Part shown: piece by piece, positions 41,077-51,324 of the stretch
Layout of the letters: each line of letters starts with the position of its first letter
How positions within the stretch are numbered: position 1 is the first letter of the stretch
Assembly: GCA_039889245.1 (NCBI GenBank)
Contig: JAZGVH010000002.1
Location: forward strand, 248,001 to 312,000
Length of the DNA: 64,000 nt
DNA from: Dermatophilaceae bacterium Soc4.6
GTDB taxonomy: Bacteria > Actinomycetota > Actinomycetes > Actinomycetales > Dermatophilaceae
Direction: 5' to 3'
Made by a program: the position numbers and the translations under genes
Notes under the pieces: model-generated
Seen by the model: only the letters and a program-made list of their open reading frames with translations
The model's database searches: none
What the model was told of the DNA's origin: nothing

Positions 41077-42783
41077 TCATCGCAGGTGCGCCTCGTCGAC
41101 GCGGCGGGCCCACTGGGCGAAGGGCTCGGCAGCCTCGCGCTGGTCGAGGTAGCGACGACCGAGCCGCTCGACGTAGTCGGGGAGCTCGTCGGCGGTGACC
41201 CGCAGCTGGCGCGTCTTGCGGGCGAGCTGGGCATCGGCGCCGATGCTGCCACCGAGGTGTACCTGGAAGCCCTCGACGTCCTGGCCCTGCTCGTCCTGCA
41301 TGATCAGGCCCTTGAGCCCGACGTCGGCGACCTGGAACCGGGCGCACGAGTTGGGGCACCCGTTGACGTGGAGCGTGAAGGGCGAGTCGAAACCCGGCAG
41401 CCGCTTCTCGAGCTCGTCGACGGTCGTGCGGGCGAGGGCCTTCGTCTCGACGAGGGCGAGCTTGCAGAACTCGATGCCCGTGCAGGCCAGGACCCCCCGG
41501 CGGAACTCGCTCGGCTCGCTCGTGAGACCGATCTCCTCCAGGGCGGCGGTGAGGGCAGCGGTCTGCGACTGCGGGACGTCGAGGACCAGGAGCTTCTGCT
41601 GGGCTGTCAGGCGCACCCGACCCGACCCGTGGGTCGAGGCCAGGTCGGCGAGGCGCACAAGGGTCTCGCCGCTGATGCGCCCGGCGACAGGAGCGACGCC
41701 GACCCAGTAGCGGCCGTCCTTCTGGCGGTGCACACCGACGTGGTCACGCCGACGCGAGCCCGGGTCCGCCGGAGGAGGGCCGTCGAGGAGGGCTCGCCCG
41801 AGGTAGTCGCGCTCGAGCACCTGCCGGAACTTCTCGGGGCCCCACTCGGCGACGAGGAACTTCAGCCGGGCCTTGGCGCGCAGGCGCCGGTAGCCGTGGT
41901 CGCGGAAGATCGACACGACGCCCTTCCAGACCTCCGGCACCTCCTCCAGCGGCACCCACACGCCGAGTCGCTGGGCGAAGATCGGGTTGGTCGAGAGCCC
42001 GCCACCGACCCACACGTCGAAGCCCGGGCCGTGCTGGGGGTGGTCGACACCGACGAACGAGATGTCGTTGGCCTCGTGGGTGACGTCGAGGCTGGGGCTG
42101 CCGGAGATCGCGGTCTTGAACTTGCGGGGCAGGTTGGAGAACTCCGGGTCGCCGATGTAGCGGTCGCGGATGGCCTCGAGGGCCGGTGTGCCGTCGAGGA
42201 TCTCGTCGGCGTCGATGCCGGCGACCGGTGAGCCGAGGATGACGCGGGGGGTGTCGCCGCAGGCCTGCGTGGTCATCAGGCGGACCGCCTCGAGGCGGTC
42301 CCAGATCTCGGGTACGTCCTCGATGCGGATCCAGTGCAGCTGGATGTTCTGCCGGTCGGTGACGTCGGCGGTGCCCCGCGCGAACTCGGTGCTGATGCCG
42401 GCGATGGTGCGCAGCTGCTCACCCGAGAGGGCGCCGCCGTCGGACCGGATCCGCAGCATGAAGTACTCGTCGTCGAGCTCGGCGGCCTCGAGGGTGGCGG
42501 TCCTGCCCCCGTCGATGCCGGGCTTGCGCTGGGTGTAGAGCCCCCACCACCGCATCCGGCCGCGCAGGTCGTCGTCGAGGATCGAGCCGAACCCCTCACG
42601 GCTGTAGGTGTCGATGATGCGTTGACGCACGTTGAGGCCGTCGTCGTCCTGCTTGAACGCCTCGTTGTGGTTCAGGGGGGTCCGGTCTCCGTCGGCCCAC
42701 GCCCCGGTCGGCTGCCCGGCCCGGCGCTGCGGGCGGACGGTGGCAGGGGTCGAGGGGTCGGGGGTCGGGGTAGCCGGGGAGGT
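41077..42783 (-). CDS. sir: Assimilatory sulfite reductase (ferredoxin), NirA/Sir type
   Basis: Sir reduces sulfite to sulfide using siroheme and a [4Fe-4S] cluster with ferredoxin as donor. The protein has two half-repeats; the cluster/siroheme ligands lie in CTGIEFCKLAL and HVNGCPNSCARFQVADVGL. MTTQACGDTPRVILGSP and RWWGLYTQRKPGIDGG are also typical. The ATG at 42831 (584 residues) lies inside a palindrome and just after the -10 box, so I prefer the GTG at 42783 (568 residues), which still leaves the family N-terminus intact. It is first in the sulfate assimilation operon. Confidence 0.92.
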   Translation of the reverse strand, partial: TSPATPTPDPSTPATVRPQRRAGQPTGAWADGDRTPLNHNEAFKQDDDGLNVRQRIIDTYSREGFGSILDDDLRGRMRWWGLYTQRKPGIDGGRTATLEAAELDDEYFMLRIRSDGGALSGEQLRTIAGISTEFARGTADVTDRQNIQLHWIRIEDVPEIWDRLEAVRLMTTQACGDTPRVILGSPVAGIDADEILDGTPALEAIRDRYIGDPEFSNLPRKFKTAISGSPSLDVTHEANDISFVGVDHPQHGPGFDVWVGGGLSTNPIFAQRLGVWVPLEEVPEVWKGVVSIFRDHGYRRLRAKARLKFLVAEWGPEKFRQVLERDYLGRALLDGPPPADPGSRRRDHVGVHRQKDGRYWVGVAPVAGRISGETLVRLADLASTHGSGRVRLTAQQKLLVLDVPQSQTAALTAALEEIGLTSEPSEFRRGVLACTGIEFCKLALVETKALARTTVDELEKRLPGFDSPFTLHVNGCPNSCARFQVADVGLKGLIMQDEQGQDVEGFQVHLGGSIGADAQLARKTRQLRVTADELPDYVERLGRRYLDQREAAEPFAQWARRVDEAHLR

Positions 42784-42813
42784 CACCTCACGAGTTTGCG
42801 GTCTGTCGACCGG

Positions 42814-42840
42814 TTTCGCATAACTGTCCATTATCCGAAA
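42814..42840 (-). promoter_or_regulatory. Palindromic operator over the sir promoter
   Basis: Inverted repeat TTTCGCATAA-N7-TTATCCGAAA with 9 of 10 positions paired. On the minus strand it contains GATAAT (42838-42833), a good -10, so a bound protein would block sir transcription. The sequence is much richer in A/T than its surroundings. The regulator is unknown; it would be expected to sense sulfur status. Confidence 0.6.
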
Positions 42841-42926
42841 TCGTACGTGGCGTTATGACCTAGCTGAACGGATGATATGAAATCACCGTAAGTCGGGAAT
42901 CGCCCCCCGGAAGGCTGATCCGGCTC

Positions 42927-42932
42927 TATGCT
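42927..42932 (+). promoter_or_regulatory. Candidate -10 hexamer of the small hypothetical gene
   Basis: TATGCT. Expected start near 42939, leaving a leader of about 30 nt with GAGAGG before the ATG at 42970. Confidence 0.35.
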
Positions 42933-42969
42933 GACGAGGTCAGATCCGCTCCTGCGAGAGGCCCCATCG

Positions 42970-43266
42970 ATGTCCAGCACCACGGACCAGTACCGCAGCC
43001 GGCACGGCGACTACGCGTATGCCCGTCTGGCGGCGCGCGCCTCGATGGCCGGCCTGGAGTCACTCGCGGCCGAGCTCCTCTCGCCCACGGCGGTCCAGCC
43101 GGGGACCGAGCCGGGGCCGCGCCCCGTGCGCTCCACGAGCCCTGTGAGCCCCGTCGGCCCCGTCATCCCCGCTCGGAGCACCACCCCCGGGGCCATCCCC
43201 GGGCGCAACATCGCTGGACGCGCCCTGCCGGTACGCGACGGCACTCGCCCGCCGACGACCCGCTGA
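42970..43266 (+). CDS. Small hypothetical protein
   Basis: A 98-residue protein I do not recognise. The first 45 residues (RSRHGDYAYARLAARASMAG) look helical and could be a real domain. The rest is disordered, rich in Pro, Thr, Ser and Arg. The ATG at 42970 has GAGAGG 8 nt upstream; the ATG at 42928 lies inside the likely -10 box. It is divergent from sir across a 138-186 bp AT-rich region, so it may share sulfur-related control, but this is only positional. Confidence 0.55.
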   Translation: MSSTTDQYRSRHGDYAYARLAARASMAGLESLAAELLSPTAVQPGTEPGPRPVRSTSPVSPVGPVIPARSTTPGAIPGRNIAGRALPVRDGTRPPTTR

Positions 43267-43398
43267 GGGCACCGGGCCCGTCACCAGGCCCGCACCGGGG
43301 CCGGGCGGGTTGCCGTGAGGGGCCGGCGGGTAGGACGAGTCAGGGTCTGCCGCCACGGCGGGCCGCTCGCCCACCCACCCGAGAACCCGGGAGCCCCC

Positions 43399-43839
43399 GT
43401 GCCGACAGTCTCACGCACCTTCACCGTCACCCCGCCGCCGCAGCAGGTGCTCGACTACCTCGCTGACTTCGGCAACGCGCCCCAGTGGGACCCCGGCACC
43501 GAGACCTGCCGTCAGAACGGCGCCGGACCCGTCGAGGTCGGGACGAGCTGGCACAACGTCTCGACCGTTGTCGGCGTGACCACCGAGCTGACCTATACGC
43601 TGCGCGAGAAGGCTCCGGACCACATCGTGCTGGTCGGCGAGAACGACTCCTCCACCTCGACCGACACGATCACGGTCGTCCCGGTCGGCACCGGGTCGGA
43701 GATCACCTACACGGCCGAGCTCGAGATGCACGGCGCGGCCAAGCTGGCCACACCCGTCATGAAGCTGGTGTTCGAGAAGCTCGCCAGCGACACCGAGGAG
43801 CAGATGACGACGGTGCTGAACGCCCTGCCGAGCGCCTGA
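43399..43839 (+). CDS. SRPBCC family protein (polyketide cyclase/START-like)
   Basis: This 146-residue protein has the helix-grip fold that binds lipids or hydrophobic ligands. Typical features are SRTFTVTPPPQQVLDYLADF at the N-terminus, the AP-WDPG loop, ENDSSTSTDTITVVPVG and the long C-terminal helix KLVFEKLASDTEEQMTTVLN. The ligand is unknown. The GTG at 43399 has GGGAG upstream. It converges with the alcohol dehydrogenase gene. Confidence 0.82.
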   Translation: MPTVSRTFTVTPPPQQVLDYLADFGNAPQWDPGTETCRQNGAGPVEVGTSWHNVSTVVGVTTELTYTLREKAPDHIVLVGENDSSTSTDTITVVPVGTGSEITYTAELEMHGAAKLATPVMKLVFEKLASDTEEQMTTVLNALPSA

Positions 43840-43882
43840 GGCCACCGACGCCGACGCTCCCTCGGAGCCCTGGCGCCGGACC

Positions 43883-44923
43883 TCAGCGCCTCAGGTCGAC
43901 CACGGTCAGGCCCGGGCGCGAGGCGGGCGCGCTCATGGCCGCCAGGGCCGCCCCCGCCGCGTCGAGGCCCACGACCTCACCGACGAGGCGCCGGGGGTCC
44001 AACCGGCCAGCAGCCACCAGGTCGAGCATCGGCGGGTAGTCGCAGGCGGCCATGCCGTGCGAGCCGTGCACCGACAGCTCCCACGCGACGACCCGGTCCA
44101 TCGGCAGCGGCGGTGTCGCGTCGGCCCCGAAGAGCAACCCCACCTGCACGTGGCGGCCGCGACGCCGCAACGCGCGCACCGAGCCGGCCGCGGTGGCTGC
44201 GGACCCGAGGGCGTCCACCCCGACGTGGGCGCCGCCTCCGGTCACCTCGACGACGCCCTCGACCACGTCGGTCGTGCCCGGATCGAGCACGACCTCGGCG
44301 CCCAGCGAGGTCGCCAGCTCACGCGCGGCGCCCGAGGGGTCGGCGACGACGACCCGGGCCCCGAGGGCGACCCCGATCAGCACGGCGGAGAGGCCCACGC
44401 CACCGGCCCCCTGCACCGCGAGCCACTGACCGGGCTGCAGACCGCCATGGGCGGTGAGGGCGCGGTAGGACGTGGCGAAGCGGCATCCGAGGGCGGCAGC
44501 CGTCACCGGGTCGACCGAGTCGGGCAGCGCGACGAGGTTGGTGTCCGCGGCGTGCAGGACCACCAGGTCGGCGAAGGAGCCCCAGTGGGTGAACCCCGGC
44601 TGCGTCTGCTCGGGGCAGACCTGGGCGTCCCCGGCCCGGCAGTAGGCACACCGCCCGCAGCCGCAGACGAACGGCACCGTGACCCGGTCCCCGACCCGCC
44701 ACCGCCGCACCCCGCGGCCCACCTGCGCGACCCGGCCGGCGAGCTCGTGCCCCGGCACGTGCGGCAGCGTGACGGGGTCGTGCCCACTCCAGGCGTGCCA
44801 GTCCGAGCGACACACCCCAGTCGCCTCGACGGCGACCACGACACCCCCGTCGGGTGGCTCCGGGTCGGGCACCGTCGTCAGCCCCGGGACCTGCCCGTAG
44901 CCCGTGTAGAGCACCGCGCGCAC
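43883..44923 (-). CDS. Zinc-dependent alcohol dehydrogenase (MDR family)
   Basis: This 346-residue medium-chain dehydrogenase has the catalytic zinc site Cys in GVCRSDWHAW and GHELAGRV (about 61-68), the structural zinc cysteines in CGCGRCAYCRAGDAQVC (about 92-108) and the NAD-binding motif VQGAGGVGLSAVLIG (about 168-182). It oxidises an alcohol or reduces an aldehyde with NAD(P); the substrate is unknown. The GTG at 44923 starts right at the family N-terminus (MRAVLYTGYGQVPGL); the longer frame adds an unlikely 24-residue Gly/Arg extension. Confidence 0.88.
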   Translation of the reverse strand: MRAVLYTGYGQVPGLTTVPDPEPPDGGVVVAVEATGVCRSDWHAWSGHDPVTLPHVPGHELAGRVAQVGRGVRRWRVGDRVTVPFVCGCGRCAYCRAGDAQVCPEQTQPGFTHWGSFADLVVLHAADTNLVALPDSVDPVTAAALGCRFATSYRALTAHGGLQPGQWLAVQGAGGVGLSAVLIGVALGARVVVADPSGAARELATSLGAEVVLDPGTTDVVEGVVEVTGGGAHVGVDALGSAATAAGSVRALRRRGRHVQVGLLFGADATPPLPMDRVVAWELSVHGSHGMAACDYPPMLDLVAAGRLDPRRLVGEVVGLDAAGAALAAMSAPASRPGLTVVDLRR

Positions 44924-45036
44924 GGTCCCACCGCCCTTCCTCGTCGTCTCGAGACCGCCCGCGCCGCGGTCGGGGCCCGGGGATCTGCTACCCATCCTCC
45001 CGGACGGCGACGGCCCCGGTGAGGCAGGATCGCGTC

Positions 45037-45830
45037 ATGAGCGAGCACGACATCCGTGAGGACGAGCTCGAGGACGCGGTCGACCGCATCGTCGAGCTGG
45101 GAAAGCCCCGCCTGCACCGCAGCTTCCCCCAGCAGCTGCTGACCGGGGCGGTCGCCGGCGGCGAGCTCGGCTTCGGGGTGCTGGCCATGCTCGTCGTCGA
45201 GCACGAGACCGGCAACCACCTGCTCGGGGCCCTGGCCTTCTCGATCGGCCTGCTGGCCATGCAGCTGGGGCACAGCGAGCTCTTCACCGAGGGCTTCCTC
45301 GTCCCCGTGACGACGGTGGTCGCCAAGGAGGGCACCGTCAGCCAGCTGCTGCGACTGTGGGCAGGCACCTTCGCCGGCAACCTCGTGGGCGGCTGGGTGG
45401 CCATGCTGCTGATCGTGACGGGCCTGCCCGAGCTGCACGACCTGCTGCTCGAGCGCGGCGAGGAGTACGCCTCCACCTCGATCGGCTGGAGCCCGCTGGC
45501 GCTCGCCGTGCTGGCCGGCGCCGCCCTGACGCTGATGACCCGTATGCACAACGGCACCGAGGACGAGATGGCGAAGGTCGTGGCCACCGTGGCCATCGCC
45601 TTCGTCGTCGCGGGCACCGGGGTCCTGCACTCGGTGCTCGACGCCCTGCTGCTCTTCGGCGCGATCCTCACCGGCGCCGGGCGGGTCACCTACGGCGACT
45701 GGCTGGGCTTCGAGTGGTGGGTCGCCCTCGCCAACATGGCGGGCGGCATCCTGCTCGTGACCGCCACCCGTCTGGTGCGCAGCCGCGACAAGATCGTGGA
45801 GAAGGCGCAGTCCGCCTCCCACCAGGACGA

Positions 45831-45834
<4 letters not shown>
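45037..45834 (+). CDS. Formate/nitrite transporter family protein
   Basis: This 265-residue membrane protein of the FNT (FocA/NirC) family has six helices after an amphipathic N-terminus. Typical words are GAVAGGELGFGVLAMLVVE, FSIGLLAMQLGHSELFTEGF, WAGTFAGNLVGGW and a late ALANMAGGILLVTA. It belongs to the YfdC-like branch with the SELFTEGF motif. The anion transported (formate, nitrite, hydrosulfide) is not evident. The ATG follows CAGGAT by 6 nt, a weak leaderless-type promoter. Its TAG shares a CTAG palindrome with the ABC-F stop. Confidence 0.88.
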
Positions 45835-47429
<1,595 letters not shown>

Positions 47430-47595
47430 GGCGGTCCTTCGATCTGCGGGGTGTCGCGGGCGCAGGATGCTCGCATCGGCGGGAGCCTGCCAATGCACGT
47501 CACGGCGTGGAGTCGGTCGAGCCCATTCTGCCAGCCTCGCGGGCAGGCGCCGAATCCGCGCCCGTCGCCCTCGTCGTGCAGGCCGGGATGCGGGC

Positions 47596-47832
47596 TCAGC
47601 CCTTGCGCAGGCGCAGCGCGTCGCGCAGGGACCGCACGGCGTCGTCGCTGGGCGAGGCGGCCTCCTGGTTGCTGCGCTCGAGCTCCTCGAGGAGCTCGGA
47701 CCGGTGGACGGTGACCGACCGGGGCGCGGCGATGCCGATGCGGACCACGTCACCCCGCACCTCGAGCACGGTCACGACGACGTCGTCACCGATGGCGATG
47801 CTCTCACCGACGCGACGACTCAGAACCAGCAT
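47596..47832 (-). CDS. csrA: Carbon storage regulator CsrA
   Basis: CsrA is a small dimeric RNA-binding protein that blocks translation by binding GGA motifs. The 78-residue protein has the conserved [20 protein letters not shown] start, [20 protein letters not shown] and [10 protein letters not shown], all near consensus; the C-terminal 25 residues are a variable tail. It is the last gene of the flgN-flgK-flgL-fliW-csrA unit, 39 nt after fliW, and may also have its own promoter at 47840-47845. Its likely targets are the flagellin and flgB leaders described at 52293 and 55348. Confidence 0.95.
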   Translation of the reverse strand: MLVLSRRVGESIAIGDDVVVTVLEVRGDVVRIGIAAPRSVTVHRSELLEELERSNQEAASPSDDAVRSLRDALRLRKG

Positions 47833-47839
47833 GATGCAG

Positions 47840-47845
47840 AAACTA
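47840..47845 (-). promoter_or_regulatory. Candidate internal -10 hexamer of csrA
   Basis: Minus-strand TAGTTT, 7 nt before the ATG at 47832. It would give a leaderless csrA message independent of the flagellar promoter. Confidence 0.35.
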
Positions 47846-47871
47846 CACGTACGACCGGGACGAAGTGACCA

Positions 47872-48324
47872 TCACGGGGTCACGAGCGGCGCGGTGACCG
47901 AGAGCCCCGGGTCCGCGAGGATCACCTGCTGGGCCCGCCGGGTGCGCAGGTTGACCAGCACGGGGGCGGCGAGGTTGGCTGTGCTGGTCTCGAGCGAGGG
48001 GCCAGCGGTCAGCACCACCAGGAGCAGGATGTCGTCGACCGAGTCGATCCCCAGCTGCTCGACCACGTCGTCACCGACCTCGGGGGCGTAGTCGGGGAAG
48101 AAGGGCATCGGTGGCGCCACGAGGAATCGCAGGTCGGGGTCGTCGAGGGAGCGCAGCGAGCACAGGAGCCCGTCCTCGTCGACCTGGACCAGCGCGAACC
48201 GGTGCCGGTCGGCGAAGCCGGGCATCGGCTGGACGAGCTCGATGACCGGGATCTCGGATGGCATCAGGCCCCTGCCCAGGTGGAGGTTGGTCGCGGTCGC
48301 CGGGAGCGACGCCGTCGCCATCAT
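47872..48324 (-). CDS. fliW: Flagellar assembly factor FliW
   Basis: FliW binds flagellin and CsrA; when flagellin is low, FliW frees CsrA-repressed messages by binding CsrA. The 150-residue protein has the family features: a beta-rich N-terminal half with GLMPSEIPVIELVQPMPGF, FALVQVDEDGLLCSLRSLDD, then FLVAPPMPFFPDYAPEV and ILLLVVLTAGPSLETSTANL (about 97-117), followed by APVLVNLRTRRAQQVIL. The ATG overlaps the flgL stop (ATGA). csrA follows directly. Confidence 0.92.
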   Translation of the reverse strand: MMATASLPATATNLHLGRGLMPSEIPVIELVQPMPGFADRHRFALVQVDEDGLLCSLRSLDDPDLRFLVAPPMPFFPDYAPEVGDDVVEQLGIDSVDDILLLVVLTAGPSLETSTANLAAPVLVNLRTRRAQQVILADPGLSVTAPLVTP

Positions 48325-49211
48325 CGCAGAAAGTCCAGCAGGCTCGGCTGGATGACCTTGCTCGTCGCCCCCAGCGCCGCCTGGTAGGCCACGTTGGCCA
48401 GCTGGAGCTCGATCGTGGCCTTGGGCAGGTCGACGTTCTCCACGTCGGAGAGGGAGGCCGTGAGCCGCAGCTCGCTGTCGGCTGCCGAGCCGATCGCTGC
48501 CTCCACCCGGTTGTAGGCGCCACCGGCCTGGGCCCTGGCGCTCTGGATCCGGGTGAGGTCGGCCTGGAGGTCGGAGATGCTGGCGCTGAGACCGGCGCCG
48601 TCACCGGCACGCAGGGCGTTCGACAGCGTGCTGAGGTGGTCGAAGACCGAGCCCCCCGGTGGGCCGAAGGCCGACGGTCCGTCGACGTCGACCCGGATCT
48701 TGACCCCGTCGGCGACCGAGCGGTTGACCGCCCCGGCGACACCGACGAAGGCGCCCGCGGAGTCGTAGGCCTTGCCACCGGCGGTGACGCCGCCGAAGAC
48801 CGGTCGGTCGAGGTAGGTCGTGTTGGCGTCGGAGACGAGGCCGGAGCGGATCTGGTCGATCTCGGTTGCGAGCGCCTCCCGGGCCGACGGGCTGGAGTTG
48901 ACCGCGTTGGCCCCCTGGATCGCGAGGTCCTTCGCGCGGCCGAGCGATGTGGTGACCGACGCGAGCGCGCCGTCGATCTGGCCCAGCCAGCCCAGACCGT
49001 CCTGCCCGTTGCGCTGGTACTGCTTGACCGAGGACAGGGAGTCGCGCAGGCGCATGGCGGCGCTCGTGCCGGTCGGCGAGTCCGACGGGCGGTTGAGCAC
49101 GCGACCGGTCGAGAGCTGCTCCTGCACCTGGGAGATCCGCGCGAGCCCTGCCTGCATCCCCCCCACCGACCGGTTGGTCATCATCCGCTGGGTGACCCGG
49201 GTGATGGTCAT
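48321..49211 (-). CDS. flgL: Flagellar hook-associated protein FlgL (HAP3)
   Basis: FlgL forms the junction between hook and filament below flagellin. The 296-residue protein has a flagellin-like N-terminus (ITRVTQRMMTNRSVGGMQAG, LSTGRVLNRPSDSPTGTSAA, about 30-49) and a coiled-coil C-terminal helix (ENVDLPKATIELQLANVAYQ). It is exported by the flagellar type III system without a cleaved signal. The ATG shares one base with the flgK stop (TGATG). Confidence 0.93.
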   Translation of the reverse strand: MTITRVTQRMMTNRSVGGMQAGLARISQVQEQLSTGRVLNRPSDSPTGTSAAMRLRDSLSSVKQYQRNGQDGLGWLGQIDGALASVTTSLGRAKDLAIQGANAVNSSPSAREALATEIDQIRSGLVSDANTTYLDRPVFGGVTAGGKAYDSAGAFVGVAGAVNRSVADGVKIRVDVDGPSAFGPPGGSVFDHLSTLSNALRAGDGAGLSASISDLQADLTRIQSARAQAGGAYNRVEAAIGSAADSELRLTASLSDVENVDLPKATIELQLANVAYQAALGATSKVIQPSLLDFLR

Positions 49212-50602
49212 CAGACGAGCATCCGGTTGATGAGGGTGTCGAGCACCGAGTCGAGGGTGCTCAGCACCTTCGACGCGGCCTCGAAGGCCCGCTGGTTCTG
49301 CATCATGGTGACGGTCTCCTCGTCGAGGTTGACGCCGGCGAGCTGTTCGTGCGCGCCGTCGAACTGGTTGGTGAGCACCTGCTGGTTGCCGGCCGCCCGA
49401 CGGGCGGCCTGGACCGTGGTGCCGAGGCCGTTGACGAGCTGCTGGTAGCTGCCTTCGACGCCAGAGGTGGCGCCCAGCAGGTCGGCGTTGCCACCGTCGA
49501 GCACCCCTCCCGAGATCGAGGACGCCGCCAGCAGCGCGGGGTCGCTGATCGCCACCGTGAGGCTGGAGGCGGGTGAGCCCGCTGTGTAGGCGAAGAGCGC
49601 CACGCCGGGGTTCCCGGCGGCGTCGAAGCCGCCCTGGTGCTGGGTGTTGACCGTGTCGGCGAGCTGCTGGGCCACCGCGTCCAGACCCACCTGGTAGGCG
49701 GGGAGCGTGACGTCGATCAGCTCGGCCAGGGCGCCGACCTCACCTCGGGGCGGCGTGGACAGGGTGGCCGCCGACCCGCCGGGCGCGGTGAGGCTGAAGG
49801 TGACCGGGTTGCCGTCTGCGCTGCCCGTCGCGGTGACCCCGGAGGCGACCCGGAAGACCGAGGCGTCCTTGCCGCTGACCAGCGACAGGCCGGCGACCGC
49901 GAAGTCGGACCCCCCGTCGCTGCGGATGGAGGCCGTGCCCCCGGTCAGCTCGGTGAGCCTCAGGGTCAGCTGGTCGCGCGTGTCGAGCAGGGTGCTCACG
50001 TCGGCGCCGGCCATCGTGCCGGAGGCGATGGCCCGGTTGGCGTCGGCCAGGCCCGTCGCCAGGGAGTTGACCTCACCGACGACCGAGCTCAGCTGCAGCC
50101 GCTGGTCACCCTGCGTGGCCGCGATCTGGCGGCTCTGGGCGGCGATACCCTCGGCGAGGGTGGTGGCCCTGCCCAGCACCTGGCTGCGGGCGGCGGCGTT
50201 ACCGGGGTTGTTGACCAGGTCGTGCCACGACGCGCGGAAGTCGGCCAGGGCGGCGGAGACGCCGGTGGTGCCGGGCTCGCCGACACCCTGCTCGAGCCGG
50301 TCGAGGGCGGTCTGACGCACGTCGAGGTAGCTCTGGTTACCGTGCTCGGTGCGCATCCGGCTGTCGAGCAGCCCGTCGGTCAGCCGGGAGACGCCGGTGA
50401 CGGTCACCCCGTCACCGTGCCCGTCGTAGCGGGACCACATGGCGGGCTGGGTGGGCCCACCCACCGAGGCCGCCTCGACCCGTCGGCGGGTGTAGCCGTC
50501 GGTGGAGACGTTGGCGATGTTGCTGCTGGCCACGTCCATGGCGACGCGGGTGTAGTTGAGCGCGCTGAGCGCGGTGGTGAACGAACCGAAGGTGCCGGTC
50601 AT
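49211..50602 (-). CDS. flgK: Flagellar hook-associated protein FlgK (HAP1)
   Basis: FlgK is the first hook-filament junction protein. The 463-residue protein starts TGTFGSFTTALSALNYTRVA, with the rod/hook signature SSNIANVSTDGYTRRRVEAA (about 27-46), and ends in the typical MMQNQRAFEAASKVLSTLDS helix. The middle is variable. The ATG at 50602 has AGGAG 8 nt upstream and lies 1 nt after the flgN stop, so the longer frame upstream is not used. Confidence 0.93.
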   Translation of the reverse strand: MTGTFGSFTTALSALNYTRVAMDVASSNIANVSTDGYTRRRVEAASVGGPTQPAMWSRYDGHGDGVTVTGVSRLTDGLLDSRMRTEHGNQSYLDVRQTALDRLEQGVGEPGTTGVSAALADFRASWHDLVNNPGNAAARSQVLGRATTLAEGIAAQSRQIAATQGDQRLQLSSVVGEVNSLATGLADANRAIASGTMAGADVSTLLDTRDQLTLRLTELTGGTASIRSDGGSDFAVAGLSLVSGKDASVFRVASGVTATGSADGNPVTFSLTAPGGSAATLSTPPRGEVGALAELIDVTLPAYQVGLDAVAQQLADTVNTQHQGGFDAAGNPGVALFAYTAGSPASSLTVAISDPALLAASSISGGVLDGGNADLLGATSGVEGSYQQLVNGLGTTVQAARRAAGNQQVLTNQFDGAHEQLAGVNLDEETVTMMQNQRAFEAASKVLSTLDSVLDTLINRMLV

Positions 50603-50603
50603 C

Positions 50604-51083
50604 TCACAAGCTCCTGTCCACGAGTCGGGGGGTGGGTCGTTCCAGCACGGCGGCGCCGTCGGGTCGGTAGCCCTGGACACCTTCCTCGCCGAGCCCCATG
50701 AGGGTCTCTCGGGCCGACCGCAGCCCGAAGGTCAGGAGCTCCCGGTTGGTCTCGGCCAGGGCCTGGATCTCTCGGCTCACCAGGAGGAAGGCGTCCCGGT
50801 GGTCGATCATGATCGACTTCCACGGCTCGTCGAGCGACTCGGCGAGCGAGCGCAGGCTCGAGCTGTGGCTCAGACCCAGCGCTCCGGCCGCCTCGTCCGC
50901 GACCACGGAGCGCAGGATCTCGGTCTCGCGCAGGCTCTGGAGCACCGCCTCGACGTCGTCGGCGGCGCGGGCCAGCCATCTCGTGCGGCCAGAGCTCAGC
51001 ACCAGTCGTTCCACGTCGAGGTGGAACAACAGGGACTCGAGCAGCTCGCGCTCGCGCCAGAGGATCTGAGACAGCTTCTCCAC
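50604..51083 (-). CDS. flgN: FlgN-like flagellar export chaperone
   Basis: This 159-residue, mostly helical protein is in the position of FlgN, the export chaperone for FlgK and FlgL, and has the family pattern: an N-terminal EKLSQILWRERELLESLLFH, a central helix LAARAADDVEAVLQSLRETE-like region and a C-terminal EIQALAETNRELLTFGLRSA (about 104-123). The GTG at 51083 with AAGGGAG 7 nt upstream is chosen; the ATG at 51107 and the frame start at 51149 are alternatives. It is first in the leftward flagellar operon, behind the promoter at 51131-51158. Confidence 0.8.
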   Translation of the reverse strand: MEKLSQILWRERELLESLLFHLDVERLVLSSGRTRWLARAADDVEAVLQSLRETEILRSVVADEAAGALGLSHSSSLRSLAESLDEPWKSIMIDHRDAFLLVSREIQALAETNRELLTFGLRSARETLMGLGEEGVQGYRPDGAAVLERPTPRLVDRSL

Positions 51084-51130
51084 GTCATCACTCCCTTCAG
51101 CACGCATGCCTTCTGCTCGTGCTGACGGGA

Positions 51131-51158
51131 CCATCGGCGGCGGCGCCACCCATCTGAG
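51131..51158 (-). promoter_or_regulatory. FliA-type promoter of flgN-flgK-flgL-fliW-csrA
   Basis: On the minus strand CTCA (51158-51155), 16 nt, GCCGATGG (51138-51131). It has the same architecture as the flagellin and flgB promoters. Transcription should start near 51124, just at a CAGCAC/GTGCTG inverted repeat (51098-51124) in the leader. Confidence 0.65.
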
Positions 51159-51275
51159 CGGTATGCCCGTGGGTTCGTGCCCCAGAGCCCCGGAGGCCCC
51201 ATCCTGGGTGGGTAGTCTGTCCGTACTAGTCCTTTCTATCCGTTTTGCTCAAGGGTGGTCTCCGAAGGGGTTAAA

Positions 51276-51293
51276 ACACCCCTAAGGGGGTGT
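51276..51293. promoter_or_regulatory. Inverted repeat upstream of the sigma factor gene
   Basis: ACACCCC-N4-GGGGTGT, a perfect 7-bp dyad 32 nt before the GTG of the sigma factor gene. TTAAAA directly precedes it and may be part of a -10. The dyad could be an operator for a flagellar master regulator or a hairpin in the leader. Confidence 0.4.
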
Positions 51294-51324
51294 GTCTGCG
51301 CATTTCGTCCACCAGAGTGGGCGC

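Noticed and set aside
42831-42833. ATG at 42831 as start of sulfite reductase
   Set aside because: It lies within the operator palindrome and directly next to the -10 box, so the message would begin at or after it. It is kept as an alternative in the gene entry.
47540-47575. CTGCC/GGCAG inverted repeat after csrA as a terminator
   Set aside because: Stem of only 5 bp with a 9-nt loop; too weak to call.
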